In this document: in pieces, positions 1 through 9,702 of the stretch
Position numbering within the stretch: position 1 is the stretch's first letter
Layout: each line of letters opens with the position of its first letter
From: Actinomyces sp. ICM47
Lineage (GTDB): Bacteria; Actinomycetota; Actinomycetes; Actinomycetales; Actinomycetaceae
Direction: 5' to 3'
Length of the DNA stretch: 40,172 nt
Assembly: GCF_000278725.1 (NCBI RefSeq)
Contig: NZ_ALCA01000047.1
Coordinates: 1 to 40,172 of the forward strand
The notes under the pieces: model-generated
Told to the model about the DNA's origin: nothing
The model's database searches: none
The model's input: the letters and a program-made list of their open reading frames with translations, nothing else
Program-made: the position numbers and the translations under genes

Positions 1-929
1 TCGTCGATAACGGCTCGGGGGACGACTCCCTCGACGTCCTCGCCGCCCACCTGCCCGAGCTGCGTGCGCTCGCGGGCAGACGCCCCGGCGTGGGCGGTGC
101 TGACGTCGAGATCGTCAACGCGGGCGTCAACGATGGCTTCGGTGCGGGCGTGATGGCTGGAGCCTCCGACCTGCGTGAGGGTGCTCTCGTCCTGCTCAAC
201 AACGACGCGACGGTCCGCGAGGGTTTTTTGGACGCGCTCCTGGCTCCGCTCGGCGACCCGATGGTGGGGGCGACGACCGCGCTCATCCTCCTGGCCGGGC
301 GCTACCGCGAGGCGCGCGACGGCGAGGCCGTAGCCCTGAGCGGAAACGGTCCCACGCGCTGGGTGCGGCTCAGCGACGACGAGGCCCGGGCCGGTCTGGG
401 CACGATCCTGGTCAATTCGACGGGGAACGTCGTGGACGGCGCGGGCAACGGGCAGGACCGCGACTGGCTGTGCCTCGCATCCGAGCTCGATGCCCCGGCC
501 GAGGTCTTTGGCATCTGTGGGGGAGCGTGCGCGATTCGCTCCGACGCCTGGGAGGAAGTCGGCGGCATACGAACCGACCTGTTCATGTACTACGAGGACA
601 CGGACCTGTCCTACAAGCTCCACGAGGCCGGATACAGCGTGCGTTTCGTGCGCGAGGCCGTGGTTGATCACGAGCACGCGGCCTCCTCGGACGCGACTTC
701 GCCGATGTTCACCCGTGTTAACGCGCGCAACCGACTGATCGTCGCGGCTGAGCACGCGGCCTGGTCGGTGGTTGCCAACGCGCTGGCTCGCTCCATCGTG
801 CGCGCCGCGCGCGAGGGCTTCCACGGTCCGGCGGCTCATGGCATCGCCCAGGGCATCGCCGCGATTCCGACCGCGCTGCGTCGGCGCCACGCGCGTCGAA
901 CACGTCGTGGTGGGGCACATTTACGGTGA
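1..929 (+). CDS. GT2 family glycosyltransferase (5' end outside window)
   Basis: This is a 5'-truncated glycosyltransferase of family GT2. The open frame runs in from the left edge (first full codon at position 3) and ends with TGA at 927-929. The start of the visible protein, VDNGSGDDSL, is the classic GT2 nucleotide-binding strand. It is followed by the NAGVNDGFGAGV segment and the LLNNDATV motif, which stands at the DXD metal-binding position. Further on, GGACAIRSDAWEEVGG and MYYEDTDLSYKLHEAGY match the acceptor-side motif with the ED catalytic pair. The family resembles dTDP-rhamnosyl transferases of the RfbF type. A GTG at 90 could be mistaken for a start, but the GT2 motif upstream shows it is internal. 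It lies at the head of a polysaccharide locus and probably adds one sugar to a lipid-linked glycan at the cytoplasmic membrane face. The exact sugar cannot be read from the sequence. Confidence 0.9.
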   Translation, partial: VDNGSGDDSLDVLAAHLPELRALAGRRPGVGGADVEIVNAGVNDGFGAGVMAGASDLREGALVLLNNDATVREGFLDALLAPLGDPMVGATTALILLAGRYREARDGEAVALSGNGPTRWVRLSDDEARAGLGTILVNSTGNVVDGAGNGQDRDWLCLASELDAPAEVFGICGGACAIRSDAWEEVGGIRTDLFMYYEDTDLSYKLHEAGYSVRFVREAVVDHEHAASSDATSPMFTRVNARNRLIVAAEHAAWSVVANALARSIVRAAREGFHGPAAHGIAQGIAAIPTALRRRHARRTRRGGAHLR

Positions 930-1026
930 TTCCTTGTCACAAAGGAAACGCTGGAAAGTGAGTAAAGATACAGAGCTGCGGCAAGGGATGAGTCACTCCT
1001 CGGTCAAGTCCGATCCCTGTAGGCGC

Positions 1027-1032
1027 TAGACT
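1027..1032 (+). promoter_or_regulatory. -10 box TAGACT, leaderless spacing to ATG 1040
   Basis: TAGACT fits the TANNNT consensus and lies exactly 7 nt before the ATG at 1040. The transcript would then begin at or next to the start codon. No Shine-Dalgarno sequence precedes this ATG and no good -35 hexamer is visible. It implies that the glycosyltransferase genes from 1040 onward form their own transcription unit, separate from the gene ending at 929. Confidence 0.55.
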
Positions 1033-1039
1033 GACGAAC

Positions 1040-2314
1040 ATGACACAGACGAATCCGCTGGTGCGTAAGTTCGCGAAGGGTGCCTCCTACCTCAAACGAC
1101 ACGGGGGTCGTATGACGACCGCTCGTCTCTTGCAGGGCTTGGGCAATCAGATTGCAAACTCAGGCAAGGGAAAAGGCAAGGCGCAGTACCCCCTCGGGAT
1201 GCTCGTCAAGTTCTCTGACGCCGCCGCCCTCGACTGGGTAAGCGAGCCTCACTGGAAGAAGAACCCGCGCACCGTCGGTGAGGGTCCGTTCGTTACCGCG
1301 TGGATCATGTCTCCCCCCGGCGAGTCCTCCGGTGGGCACCAGAACATCTTCCGTTTCCTGTCCTACCTGGAGGCGGCCGGTCACACCGTCAAGATCTTCC
1401 TCTACTGGTCGCAGGCGATCCCTGTCGACGCGGATCGCGTGCGCGAGATGGTCGAGCGTTCCAGCAACTACCCGTCCCTGAAGGCCACTTACGCCCTCTA
1501 TGACCCGACAGTCGGCGTCGGCGATGACGTTGACGCGATCTTCGCGACCGGCTGGGAGACCGCCTACCCCGCCTACCTGGATCGTTCCAACGCTCGTCGC
1601 TTCTACTTCGTCCAGGACTTCGAACCCTCGTTCTACCCCGTTGGATCCGAGAACCAGCTCGCGGAGAACACGTATCGCTTCGGTTTTGAGGCCTTCACCG
1701 CCGGTAAGTGGCTGGCCACGAAGCTTCACGACGAGTACGGCATGACGACTCACCCCTTCGACTTCGCCGCAGAGATGACGCTCTACAAGCGTACGAATGA
1801 CTCGCGGCGCAAGGACGTCTTCTTCTACGCGCGTCCGGTCACGATGCGTCGTGGATTTGAGCTGGGGTGCATGGTGCTGGCCGACGTCAAGAAGCGTCGT
1901 CCGGATATCCGCATTCACATGGCCGGGTGGGACGTGTCGGAGTGGAAGGTTCCTTTCGAGTACGTCAACCACGGAGCGATGAAGCTCGAAGAACTCGCTC
2001 CGCTGTATAACCAGTGCGCCGTCGCGCTCGTCATGAGTCTGACGAACCTGTCGCTGCTCCCGCTCGAGCTGGCGTCGTGCGGCACAATCCCCGTCGTCAA
2101 CGATGCCCCCAACAACCGTCTCGTCTCGGATAACCCTGCCATCGACTACGTGCCGCTCTCGCCCGGCGCTATGGCCGGGGAGATCATTCGGATTGTGGAC
2201 GCGCAGGATCAGGTGGAGCGTTCGCGTGAGGCTGCTGCCTCCGCGACGACTCTGAGCTGGGAGGACTCGGGACGTACGTTCGTCGCCGATTTTGAGGAGG
2301 CCATGAATGCCTAA
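1040..2314 (+). CDS. WsaF-like GT4 glycosyltransferase (probable rhamnosyltransferase)
   Basis: A 424-aa cytoplasmic GT-B fold glycosyltransferase resembling WsaF, the rhamnosyltransferase of S-layer glycan synthesis. Features seen: the N-terminal PPGESSGGHQNIFRFLSYLEAAGHTVKIFLYW acceptor-domain stretch, the central FYFVQDFEPSFYPVGSENQLAENTYRFGFEAFTAGKWLATKL block typical of this family, and the C-terminal MSLTNLSLLPLELASCGTIPVVND stretch, which corresponds to the donor-binding E-x7-E region of GT4 enzymes. The ATG at 1040 is supported by a TANNNT box 7 nt upstream. The stop codon overlaps the next gene by 8 nt. With rmlB and an ABC exporter downstream, a role in building a rhamnose-containing surface polysaccharide is likely. 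The linkage and acceptor are unknown. Confidence 0.8.
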   Translation: MTQTNPLVRKFAKGASYLKRHGGRMTTARLLQGLGNQIANSGKGKGKAQYPLGMLVKFSDAAALDWVSEPHWKKNPRTVGEGPFVTAWIMSPPGESSGGHQNIFRFLSYLEAAGHTVKIFLYWSQAIPVDADRVREMVERSSNYPSLKATYALYDPTVGVGDDVDAIFATGWETAYPAYLDRSNARRFYFVQDFEPSFYPVGSENQLAENTYRFGFEAFTAGKWLATKLHDEYGMTTHPFDFAAEMTLYKRTNDSRRKDVFFYARPVTMRRGFELGCMVLADVKKRRPDIRIHMAGWDVSEWKVPFEYVNHGAMKLEELAPLYNQCAVALVMSLTNLSLLPLELASCGTIPVVNDAPNNRLVSDNPAIDYVPLSPGAMAGEIIRIVDAQDQVERSREAAASATTLSWEDSGRTFVADFEEAMNA

Positions 2315-3233
2315 CATTCTGGTGGTCGGAGGAAACGGATTCCTCGGATCTCACTTGGTTGATGCCCTCGCCGCCGAGGAAGGCACGTTCATCCGAGCCT
2401 TCGACATGTTCGGCAGTGGAGAACACTGGAAGGCTGAAGGAGTCGAGGCCTTCGATGGTAACTTCCTGAACCGGGATGACGTGGCGCGCGCCGTGCAGGG
2501 CATGGATATCGTCGTGCACATGCTGTCCACGACGGATCCCGCGACGGCGGAGAACGATCCGACGCTGGACGTGCGCACGAACATCCAGGGCAGCATCGAT
2601 CTGTTCCGCGCCTGCGTCGAGGCCGGGGTGAGTCACGTCTACTACGCATCGAGTGGTGGCACGATCTACGGCGACCAAGACAAGGAAAGCTACAGCGAGG
2701 ACGACCGTACGCTTCCGGTATCGCCCTACGGCATCGGCAAGCTCACCATCGAGAACTACATGCGTTTCTTTGCGCGTAAGTACGATCTGAATTCGACGTC
2801 GCTGCGCATCTCGAACCCCTACGGTACTCGGCAGAACCCGCACAAGCGCCAGGGCATCATCCCGATCTTCCTGCGTCACATCCTGAACGGTGAGCCGCTG
2901 ACGGTCATGGGTGACGGCTCCATGTTCCGCGACTACATTTATGTCGAGGACTTCGCGACGATGGTCTCCACGATGATCCAGCGCGGTGCGTCTCGTTCCG
3001 TCTACAATATCGGCTCGGGCTGCAAGACGACGGTCTCTGAAATCGTGGCCTCTATTGAGCGCGTGACCGGGGCGACGCCGGAGATCCAGCATGTCCCCAC
3101 GCCCTCGACCTATCTTCTCGGATCCGTCCTTAACACGGAGCGAGTGAACAACGAGTTCGGCCCCTTCACAATGACGTCGCTCGACGAGGGGATCGCGAAA
3201 ACATGGCAGGAGATTCAAGCGCATGGTTACTAA
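2307..3233 (+). CDS. NAD-dependent sugar-nucleotide epimerase/dehydratase
   Basis: A 308-aa extended short-chain dehydrogenase. The NAD-binding glycine motif GGNGFLG lies at residues 8-14, the SSGGTIYG segment carrying the catalytic Ser/Thr at about 115-122, and the catalytic Y-x3-K pair at Y141/K145 (SPYGIGK). The C-terminal half holds NPYGTRQNPHKRQGIIPIF and GDGSMFRDYIYVEDF, the usual substrate-binding stretch of GalE-like epimerases. It probably interconverts an NDP-sugar used by the flanking glycosyltransferases. Whether it is a 4-epimerase, a 4-reductase or a dehydratase cannot be decided from motifs. Start ATG 2307 lies inside the end of the upstream gene (8-nt overlap), and its own end overlaps the next gene by 11 nt, so translation is probably coupled. 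Confidence 0.85.
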   Translation: MPNILVVGGNGFLGSHLVDALAAEEGTFIRAFDMFGSGEHWKAEGVEAFDGNFLNRDDVARAVQGMDIVVHMLSTTDPATAENDPTLDVRTNIQGSIDLFRACVEAGVSHVYYASSGGTIYGDQDKESYSEDDRTLPVSPYGIGKLTIENYMRFFARKYDLNSTSLRISNPYGTRQNPHKRQGIIPIFLRHILNGEPLTVMGDGSMFRDYIYVEDFATMVSTMIQRGASRSVYNIGSGCKTTVSEIVASIERVTGATPEIQHVPTPSTYLLGSVLNTERVNNEFGPFTMTSLDEGIAKTWQEIQAHGY

Positions 3234-4191
3234 ATCGGACTACATCGAGGCGAAGGACGCGTCACTGGACGCGAGTGTCGTCATCCTGACCTACAACGGT
3301 GAACAGCACATCGACGAGATCCTCGCCTCGCTGACCACCCAGCGTTTTGACGGCACCTACGAGATCCTCGTCATCGACTCGGGTTCGACCGACTCTACGC
3401 TCGACCTCATCGCCAAGTACCCGTCCGTGCGTCTCGTCCAGATCCCTAACAGCGAGTTCGGCCACGGCAAGACCCGCAACCTCGGCGCGCACCTGGCCAA
3501 GGGCCGTATCGTCGCCTACCTGACGCACGACGCAACCCCGGCCTCGGACAGGTGGCTTCACGAGATCACTGCGCCCTTTAAGATCTCCGACCGGATTGTC
3601 GCCGTCATGGGGTCACAGATTCCGCGCTCCGACGCGTTCCCGCTGCTGCGCTACGAGATCAAGGGCGTCTTCAACGGCTTCGGACCGGGCTTTGGCACCA
3701 CCCTGTTCTACGAGGACGACTTCATTCAGGACGAGGGTGTGCGCAACGCCGTCACCTTCTACTCCGACGTCAACTCCGCCGCCCGCAAGGATATTCTGAC
3801 CGGCGAGGTTCCCTACCGCGACGTCTCCTACGCCGAGGACCAGCTCCTGGGCCGCGACGTCATTTCTGCTGGATACATCAAGGCCTACGCGCCCCGCGCT
3901 GCCGTCCTGCACTCTAATGAGATGACCGTCTCCGAGTACGATGACCGCATGTTCGAGGAGACCCAGGGGCTGCGCGAGGTCGGTATCGACGTCGCGATGC
4001 CCTCGATCCCCACGGTCGTGCGCATGGTCACGACTGGTATCCTGAAGGACGCGCTGCGCCTGGCGCGTGACCGCGAGGTAGGCAAACGCCGCAAGATCAG
4101 CGGCTTCTTCCTCAACCCTGCGTACCACGTGCAGAAGTGGAGGGGCGTGCGCCGGGGCGTTCGCTCCCCGCTCAAGCGCTATGGTCAGTAA
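3223..4191 (+). CDS. GT2 family glycosyltransferase
   Basis: A 322-aa family 2 glycosyltransferase with an inverting GT-A fold. Motifs seen: SVVILTYNGEQHIDEILASL at the N terminus, the VIDSGSTDSTL nucleotide-binding loop (D52), GHGKTRNLGA, and THDATP at 101-106 as the DXD equivalent. FYSDVNSAARKDILTGEVPYRDVSYAEDQLLGRDVISAGY follows, with the AED catalytic motif. The pattern resembles streptococcal and actinobacterial rhamnosyltransferases. Start ATG 3223 overlaps the epimerase by 11 nt. The basic C-terminal tail (about residues 285-322) may hold it at the membrane. It is probably a chain-forming or branching transferase of the same glycan. The donor (likely dTDP-L-rhamnose, given rmlB) is inference. 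Confidence 0.85.
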   Translation: MVTKSDYIEAKDASLDASVVILTYNGEQHIDEILASLTTQRFDGTYEILVIDSGSTDSTLDLIAKYPSVRLVQIPNSEFGHGKTRNLGAHLAKGRIVAYLTHDATPASDRWLHEITAPFKISDRIVAVMGSQIPRSDAFPLLRYEIKGVFNGFGPGFGTTLFYEDDFIQDEGVRNAVTFYSDVNSAARKDILTGEVPYRDVSYAEDQLLGRDVISAGYIKAYAPRAAVLHSNEMTVSEYDDRMFEETQGLREVGIDVAMPSIPTVVRMVTTGILKDALRLARDREVGKRRKISGFFLNPAYHVQKWRGVRRGVRSPLKRYGQ

Positions 4192-4208
4192 GGGACCAGA
4201 CGGTCAGA

Positions 4209-4214
4209 TATAGT
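4209..4214 (+). promoter_or_regulatory. -10 box TATAGT ahead of wzm
   Basis: TATAGT matches the -10 consensus in five of six bases and lies 8 nt before the ATG at 4223, in the 31-nt gap after the upstream glycosyltransferase. Transcription would begin about 1 nt before the start codon, giving an essentially leaderless message. It could give the ABC exporter a promoter of its own inside the polysaccharide locus. No convincing -35 box is seen. Confidence 0.45.
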
Positions 4215-4222
4215 GAGTTGAT

Positions 4223-5157
4223 ATGACTGAATCAACGACCCCTTCCCCCGGGTCCTCTCTCGCGCTCCGCGTGGAGCGTATCGAGGCCCAACCCCTGCGA
4301 GAGCTGGGTGACAAGAGCGGCCTGGTGGGCGGCACCAAGCGCGCCTTCGCTGACATCTGGAAACGCCGCGAGCTGCTGCGTCTGCTCATCAACCGTGAGC
4401 TCAAGGCACGCTACAAGGACTCGAACCTCGGCTTTGTGTGGTCCCTGTTCAAGCCCCTGTCGCAGCTGCTCATTTACTTCATCGTTATCGGGCAGTTCCT
4501 GGGCGCGTCACGAGGCATCCCGTCCTTCGCGATCTTCGTGTTCACGGGCCTGACGGCGTGGGGCTTCTTCCTGGAAACCGTCACCGGCGGTACCGGGTCA
4601 ATTGTCGCCAACTCCGGTTTGGTGAAGAAGGTTTACCTTCCGCGCGAGATTTTCCCGCTCTCGACGCTGGGAACGTCAGCGGTGAACTCGGCGATTCAGC
4701 TGGTCATCCTGCTGGGCGCCATCGTGGTGACGGGGGCTATCCCGTCGCTCGCGCAGCTGGCCTACCTGCCGCTCGCTCTCGTCGTGCTGGTCGTGTACGC
4801 GACCCTGTTCGCGCTGCTTCTGTCCGCGCTCAACGTCTACATGCGCGACATCCAGCACCTCATTGAGGTCATCACCTTCCTGGCGTTCTGGGCTTCGCCG
4901 ATCGTCTACTCCTACAGCTACGTGCAAAAGGCACTGGCTGTGAACTATCCGGTGGCGCATGAGATCTACCTCGCCAATCCCGTGACGTTGGCGATCCTCG
5001 GATTCCAGCGTTCGCTGTGGGCGGCGGGTATTGATCAGCCCTACCCCGTGCACCTCATGATCCGCCTAGCCGTTGCGGCGCTGATCGGCATCGTCCTCAT
5101 CTTCGGAGCGCACCGCGTCTTTGCCCGCCTCGAAGGTAACTTCGCTCAGGAGCTCTA

Positions 5158-5158
<1 letters not shown>
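4223..5158 (+). CDS. Polysaccharide ABC-2 transporter permease (Wzm/TagG type)
   Basis: A 311-aa integral membrane protein of the ABC-2 permease family that exports polysaccharides. After a cytoplasmic N terminus of about 70 residues comes the family hallmark LLINRELKARYKDSNLGFVWSLFKPLSQLLIYFIVIGQFLG. About five further hydrophobic segments follow. FTGLTAWGFFLETVTGGTGSIVANSGLVKKVYLPREIFPLST is typical of Wzm/RgpC/TagG and holds the coupling-helix region. The gene overlaps the ATPase gene by one base (TAATG at 5156-5160), so the two subunits should be made in equal amounts. It should flip the lipid-linked glycan made by the neighbouring glycosyltransferases across the membrane. Confidence 0.9.
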
Positions 5159-7475
<2,317 letters not shown>

Positions 7476-7488
7476 TCTCTTGGCTAGC

Positions 7489-8454
7489 ATGATCGAAGAC
7501 GGCGCCATGCCTCGTCCGCGCGTCACCGTCCTCATGGCCACCTATAACGGGATGGCCGAGGCCGGGGCGTGGCTGGATGAGCAGGTGGACTCCGTGCTCG
7601 CTCAGGCGGGGGTGGACGTCTCTCTTGTCGTCTCCGATGACGCGTCGACGGACGCGACGCGCTCCCATCTTGAGGAGCGTGCCGCGTCCGATCCGCGCAT
7701 CACCATCTTGCCTCAGCGCGACGGTACCCCCGGGGTAACGGGCAATTTCCTGCACCTGTTTACGACGCATGTGCCCGACGGTTCCTTCGTGGCCTTTACC
7801 GACCAGGACGACGTGTGGCACGAGGATAAGCTCAGCTCTCAGCTTGCGTTGATGGCGTCCACGGGCGCTGACGTGGTTTCTTCTAACGTCACGGCGTTTG
7901 AGTCGCTGCCTGGCGGCGGGGTGGGGGAGCGTCGCCTCATTCGTAAGTCTCAGCCGATGCGCGCGTGGGATTTTCTGTTTGAAGCCGCCGGCCCCGGCTC
8001 TACGTACGTGTTTTCACCTGACGCGCATCGTGTGCTGGCCGAGGTGATTGAGCGCCTAGACTATTCGCAGATCGGCGTGCACGACTGGTACGTGTATGCG
8101 CTCGCCCGCGCGATTGGGCTGACGTGGGTGATCGGGGAGGAACCGACGCTGGAGTATCGTCAGCACAGCGCGAACGTCCAGGGTGCGAATTCTGGGGCTG
8201 GTGCGCGCGACGCCCGCATGGCGAAGCTGCGTAACGGTTTCTACCGCAACCAGTTCATCCTGATCGCTCGCGCCGCACTGCAGGTGGGTACGTTTGATGC
8301 CCCGCGTCGCATCGAACTGGCCACGATCCTGCGCGAGCTTGAGACCGACAGCCAGTGGGCCCGCCTGCGCTTCGCTCTGCGCTGGCCACAGATTCGGCGC
8401 GACCGCACCGAGGGCATGAAGCTCGCGGCCGCTCGTTTTCTGCGCGTCTGGTAA
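7489..8454 (+). CDS. GT2 family glycosyltransferase (rhamnosyltransferase-like)
   Basis: A protein of about 321 aa of family GT2. The N terminus VTVLMATYNGMAEAGAWLDEQVDSVL, the VVSDDASTDATRSHLEE loop and FTDQDDVWHEDKL (DQDD at about 105-108) are the pattern of alpha-L-rhamnosyltransferases such as RgpB/WbbL relatives. GPGSTYVFSPDAHRVL and HDWYVYALA follow. The start is uncertain. ATG 7489 is given here, but TTG 7480 has GAGGGG 10 nt upstream, and ATG 7507 would also keep the whole domain. It begins right after rmlB and so is probably in the same transcript. It likely uses dTDP-rhamnose to extend or cap the surface glycan, which is inference from neighbours and family. Confidence 0.82.
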   Translation: MIEDGAMPRPRVTVLMATYNGMAEAGAWLDEQVDSVLAQAGVDVSLVVSDDASTDATRSHLEERAASDPRITILPQRDGTPGVTGNFLHLFTTHVPDGSFVAFTDQDDVWHEDKLSSQLALMASTGADVVSSNVTAFESLPGGGVGERRLIRKSQPMRAWDFLFEAAGPGSTYVFSPDAHRVLAEVIERLDYSQIGVHDWYVYALARAIGLTWVIGEEPTLEYRQHSANVQGANSGAGARDARMAKLRNGFYRNQFILIARAALQVGTFDAPRRIELATILRELETDSQWARLRFALRWPQIRRDRTEGMKLAAARFLRVW

Positions 8455-8482
8455 GTGAGTGAGCGGCCGCGCTGCGCTCCCT

Positions 8483-9214
8483 TTAGCGTGAGTAGACGAC
8501 CAGTCCAGCGTCGACGGCCTCGGTGGTCAGAATCTGTGGAAGCTCCCGGGGTGACACGTATGTCGGGTCAATGATCACGACCGAGCGCCCCGCCATCCAC
8601 TGATCGAGCACCTGTCCAGCACCTGTGCGAGCCTCCCAGAGCAACGCCACGCGTTGTCCGTGCAGGTTAGCGGGTGGACGCAACCCAGCCAGGGCCTCGT
8701 CGCGCGCAGCCTGAAGCGTCGGGGGAGTGTCGACGATCAGGGAGTCCGGTTGCATCGCGATTTCTGCGAGAGCATCCAGGGCACCACCGAGTTCGCCATT
8801 CCATGCGAAGGACAGGTACGTAGGTGCCTGGGCCAACACGTGAGCACCGCTCTCAAGGGCGGTGTTTGCCTCGTCGTTCAGAGAGTTTGTCACCAGGAGG
8901 TCTCCGGGCAGCGGGCGACGCGTATCGAGGTACTCCCAGCCCATGGCCCTGGCCGCGATTTGCCAGAGGACATCCTGCCACGGCTGGAGGGACGTGTAGA
9001 TACGGGCCGGTGTTGGTTCACCTGAACCGAAGAGGTCGGCAGCGATTTCAGTTGTTAAGTAATTAGCGACTTTGGAGAGCCAGCGGGCGACCACGGGGCC
9101 GCCCAGCTCGACTCGCACCTGGCCATATTGAGTCAGCGCAGGCCCTGACCATGCGTTAACCACGCCGATGAGTGAAGAGAGCCTGGTCACATTAAATTCA
9201 GAAGAATTCCCCAT
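8483..9214 (-). CDS. TIGR03089 family protein
   Basis: A 243-aa protein recognised as the actinobacterial TIGR03089 family, distantly related to the N-terminal part of AMP-forming ligases but too short to hold the full adenylation domain. Visible: a region matching GPALTQYGQVRVELGGPVVARWLSKVANYL near the start, followed by WEYLDTRRPLPGDLLVTNSLNDE and LSFAWNGELGGALDALAEIA. No ATP-binding P-loop of AMP ligases (SGTTGxPK) is present, so catalysis is doubtful. Function unknown. The start ATG at 9214 is fixed by a TATACT box 7 nt upstream. It is divergent from the WhiB gene and convergent with the glycosyltransferase gene ending at 8454. In mycobacteria a homologue also lies near whiB2. Confidence 0.75.
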   Translation of the reverse strand: MGNSSEFNVTRLSSLIGVVNAWSGPALTQYGQVRVELGGPVVARWLSKVANYLTTEIAADLFGSGEPTPARIYTSLQPWQDVLWQIAARAMGWEYLDTRRPLPGDLLVTNSLNDEANTALESGAHVLAQAPTYLSFAWNGELGGALDALAEIAMQPDSLIVDTPPTLQAARDEALAGLRPPANLHGQRVALLWEARTGAGQVLDQWMAGRSVVIIDPTYVSPRELPQILTTEAVDAGLVVYSR

Positions 9215-9221
9215 AGTCGTG

Positions 9222-9227
9222 AGTATA
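9222..9227 (-). promoter_or_regulatory. -10 box TATACT, leaderless promoter of the TIGR03089 gene
   Basis: On the minus strand TATACT (five of six -10 consensus bases) is followed by exactly 7 nt and then the ATG at 9214. There is no Shine-Dalgarno sequence. The mRNA should start at or within a base of the AUG. This is the cleanest of the leaderless promoters in the window. Confidence 0.65.
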
Positions 9228-9256
9228 TCGAAGGTCCCACGCTTTCCGTTTAACAG

Positions 9257-9293
9257 GTAACTGTGAAGTCGTTACAAAACTGTAAGCATTTAC
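9257..9293. promoter_or_regulatory. Two dyad elements upstream of whiB
   Basis: Two inverted repeats lie in the 191-bp divergent gap. One is GTAAC (9257-9261) with GTTAC (9271-9275), a 9-nt spacer between. The other is GTAA-GCAT-TTAC (9282-9293). The first contains TGTGA-N5-TTACA (9262-9276), loosely like a CRP half-site pair. They are clearly AT-richer than their surroundings and probably bind a regulator of whiB. MtrA, encoded at 23003, is one candidate because its known sites contain GTAAC-like half-sites, but the spacing here is not its described direct-repeat form. Confidence 0.4.
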
Positions 9294-9352
9294 CGGCGGG
9301 TCAGGTGCTACTCTTGAGGTCTCAATAACGCGAAACAGCTTGACTTCCTGCA

Positions 9353-9379
9353 TTGACACGCGTGTAATTCTCGTATTGA
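9353..9379 (+). promoter_or_regulatory. Candidate promoter of the WhiB gene
   Basis: A perfect -35 hexamer TTGACA lies at 9353-9358 and a -10-like TATTGA at 9374-9379, separated by 15 nt, somewhat shorter than the ideal 17. Transcription from about 9386 would give a 20-nt leader holding the ribosome binding site AAGGAG (9392-9397), 8 nt before ATG 9406. The dyads at 9257-9293 lie upstream, where an activator would bind. Confidence 0.45.
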
Positions 9380-9405
9380 TCGATTCGTTATAAGGAGCTC
9401 CCGCA

Positions 9406-9702
9406 ATGTGGAACATCTTCGGTGACGGACCTCTCGAGTGGTCCGAGGACGCCGACGCGGTGCTGTACGCCCGTATCGACGGCCCCCTTGCGTGGCAGCA
9501 GCACGCGCTGTGTGCTCAGACGGATCCCGAAGCTTTCTTCCCCGAGAAGGGCGGCTCCACTCGCGAAGCGAAGGCAGTTTGTCAGGCCTGCCAGGTTCGC
9601 GAAGATTGCCTTGAGTATGCCCTCGCTAACGATGAGCGTTTCGGCATTTGGGGTGGCATGTCGGAACGCGAGAGGCGGCGCTTGCGCCGTATGGCCGGTT
9701 GA
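9406..9702 (+). CDS. whiB2: WhiB-family iron-sulfur transcriptional regulator (WhiB2/WhmD type)
   Basis: A 98-aa Wbl protein. Four cysteines that hold the [4Fe-4S] cluster are at C36, C59, C62 and C68 (C-x22-C-x2-C-x5-C). GIWGG at 80-84 is the Wbl turn motif, followed by an Arg-rich helix (ERERRRLRRM) that contacts DNA. Short length and position beside TIGR03089, a large GT2, DUF5719 and DUF3499 genes point to the WhiB2/WhmD/WhiB branch, which in other actinobacteria acts in septation and cell division together with sigma factor. The branch assignment rests on context and motif spacing, not on a tree. It has a good Shine-Dalgarno sequence, unlike many genes here. The stop overlaps the next gene's TTG start by 4 nt. 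Confidence 0.85.
   Translation: MWNIFGDGPLEWSEDADAVLYARIDGPLAWQQHALCAQTDPEAFFPEKGGSTREAKAVCQACQVREDCLEYALANDERFGIWGGMSERERRRLRRMAG

Noticed and set aside
930..947. Short dyad TTCCTT/AAGGAA after the first glycosyltransferase as terminator
   Set aside because: Only 6 A/T-rich pairs with a 6-nt loop and no T-tract; too weak to call.
1160..2317. A 385-codon frame antisense to the WsaF-like gene
   Set aside because: It shadows a gene with clear family motifs; no start signal.
8455..8482. Terminator between the convergent glycosyltransferase and TIGR03089 genes
   Set aside because: GAGCG/CGCTC arms are 5 bp with a 9-nt loop; not distinct from background GC pairing.
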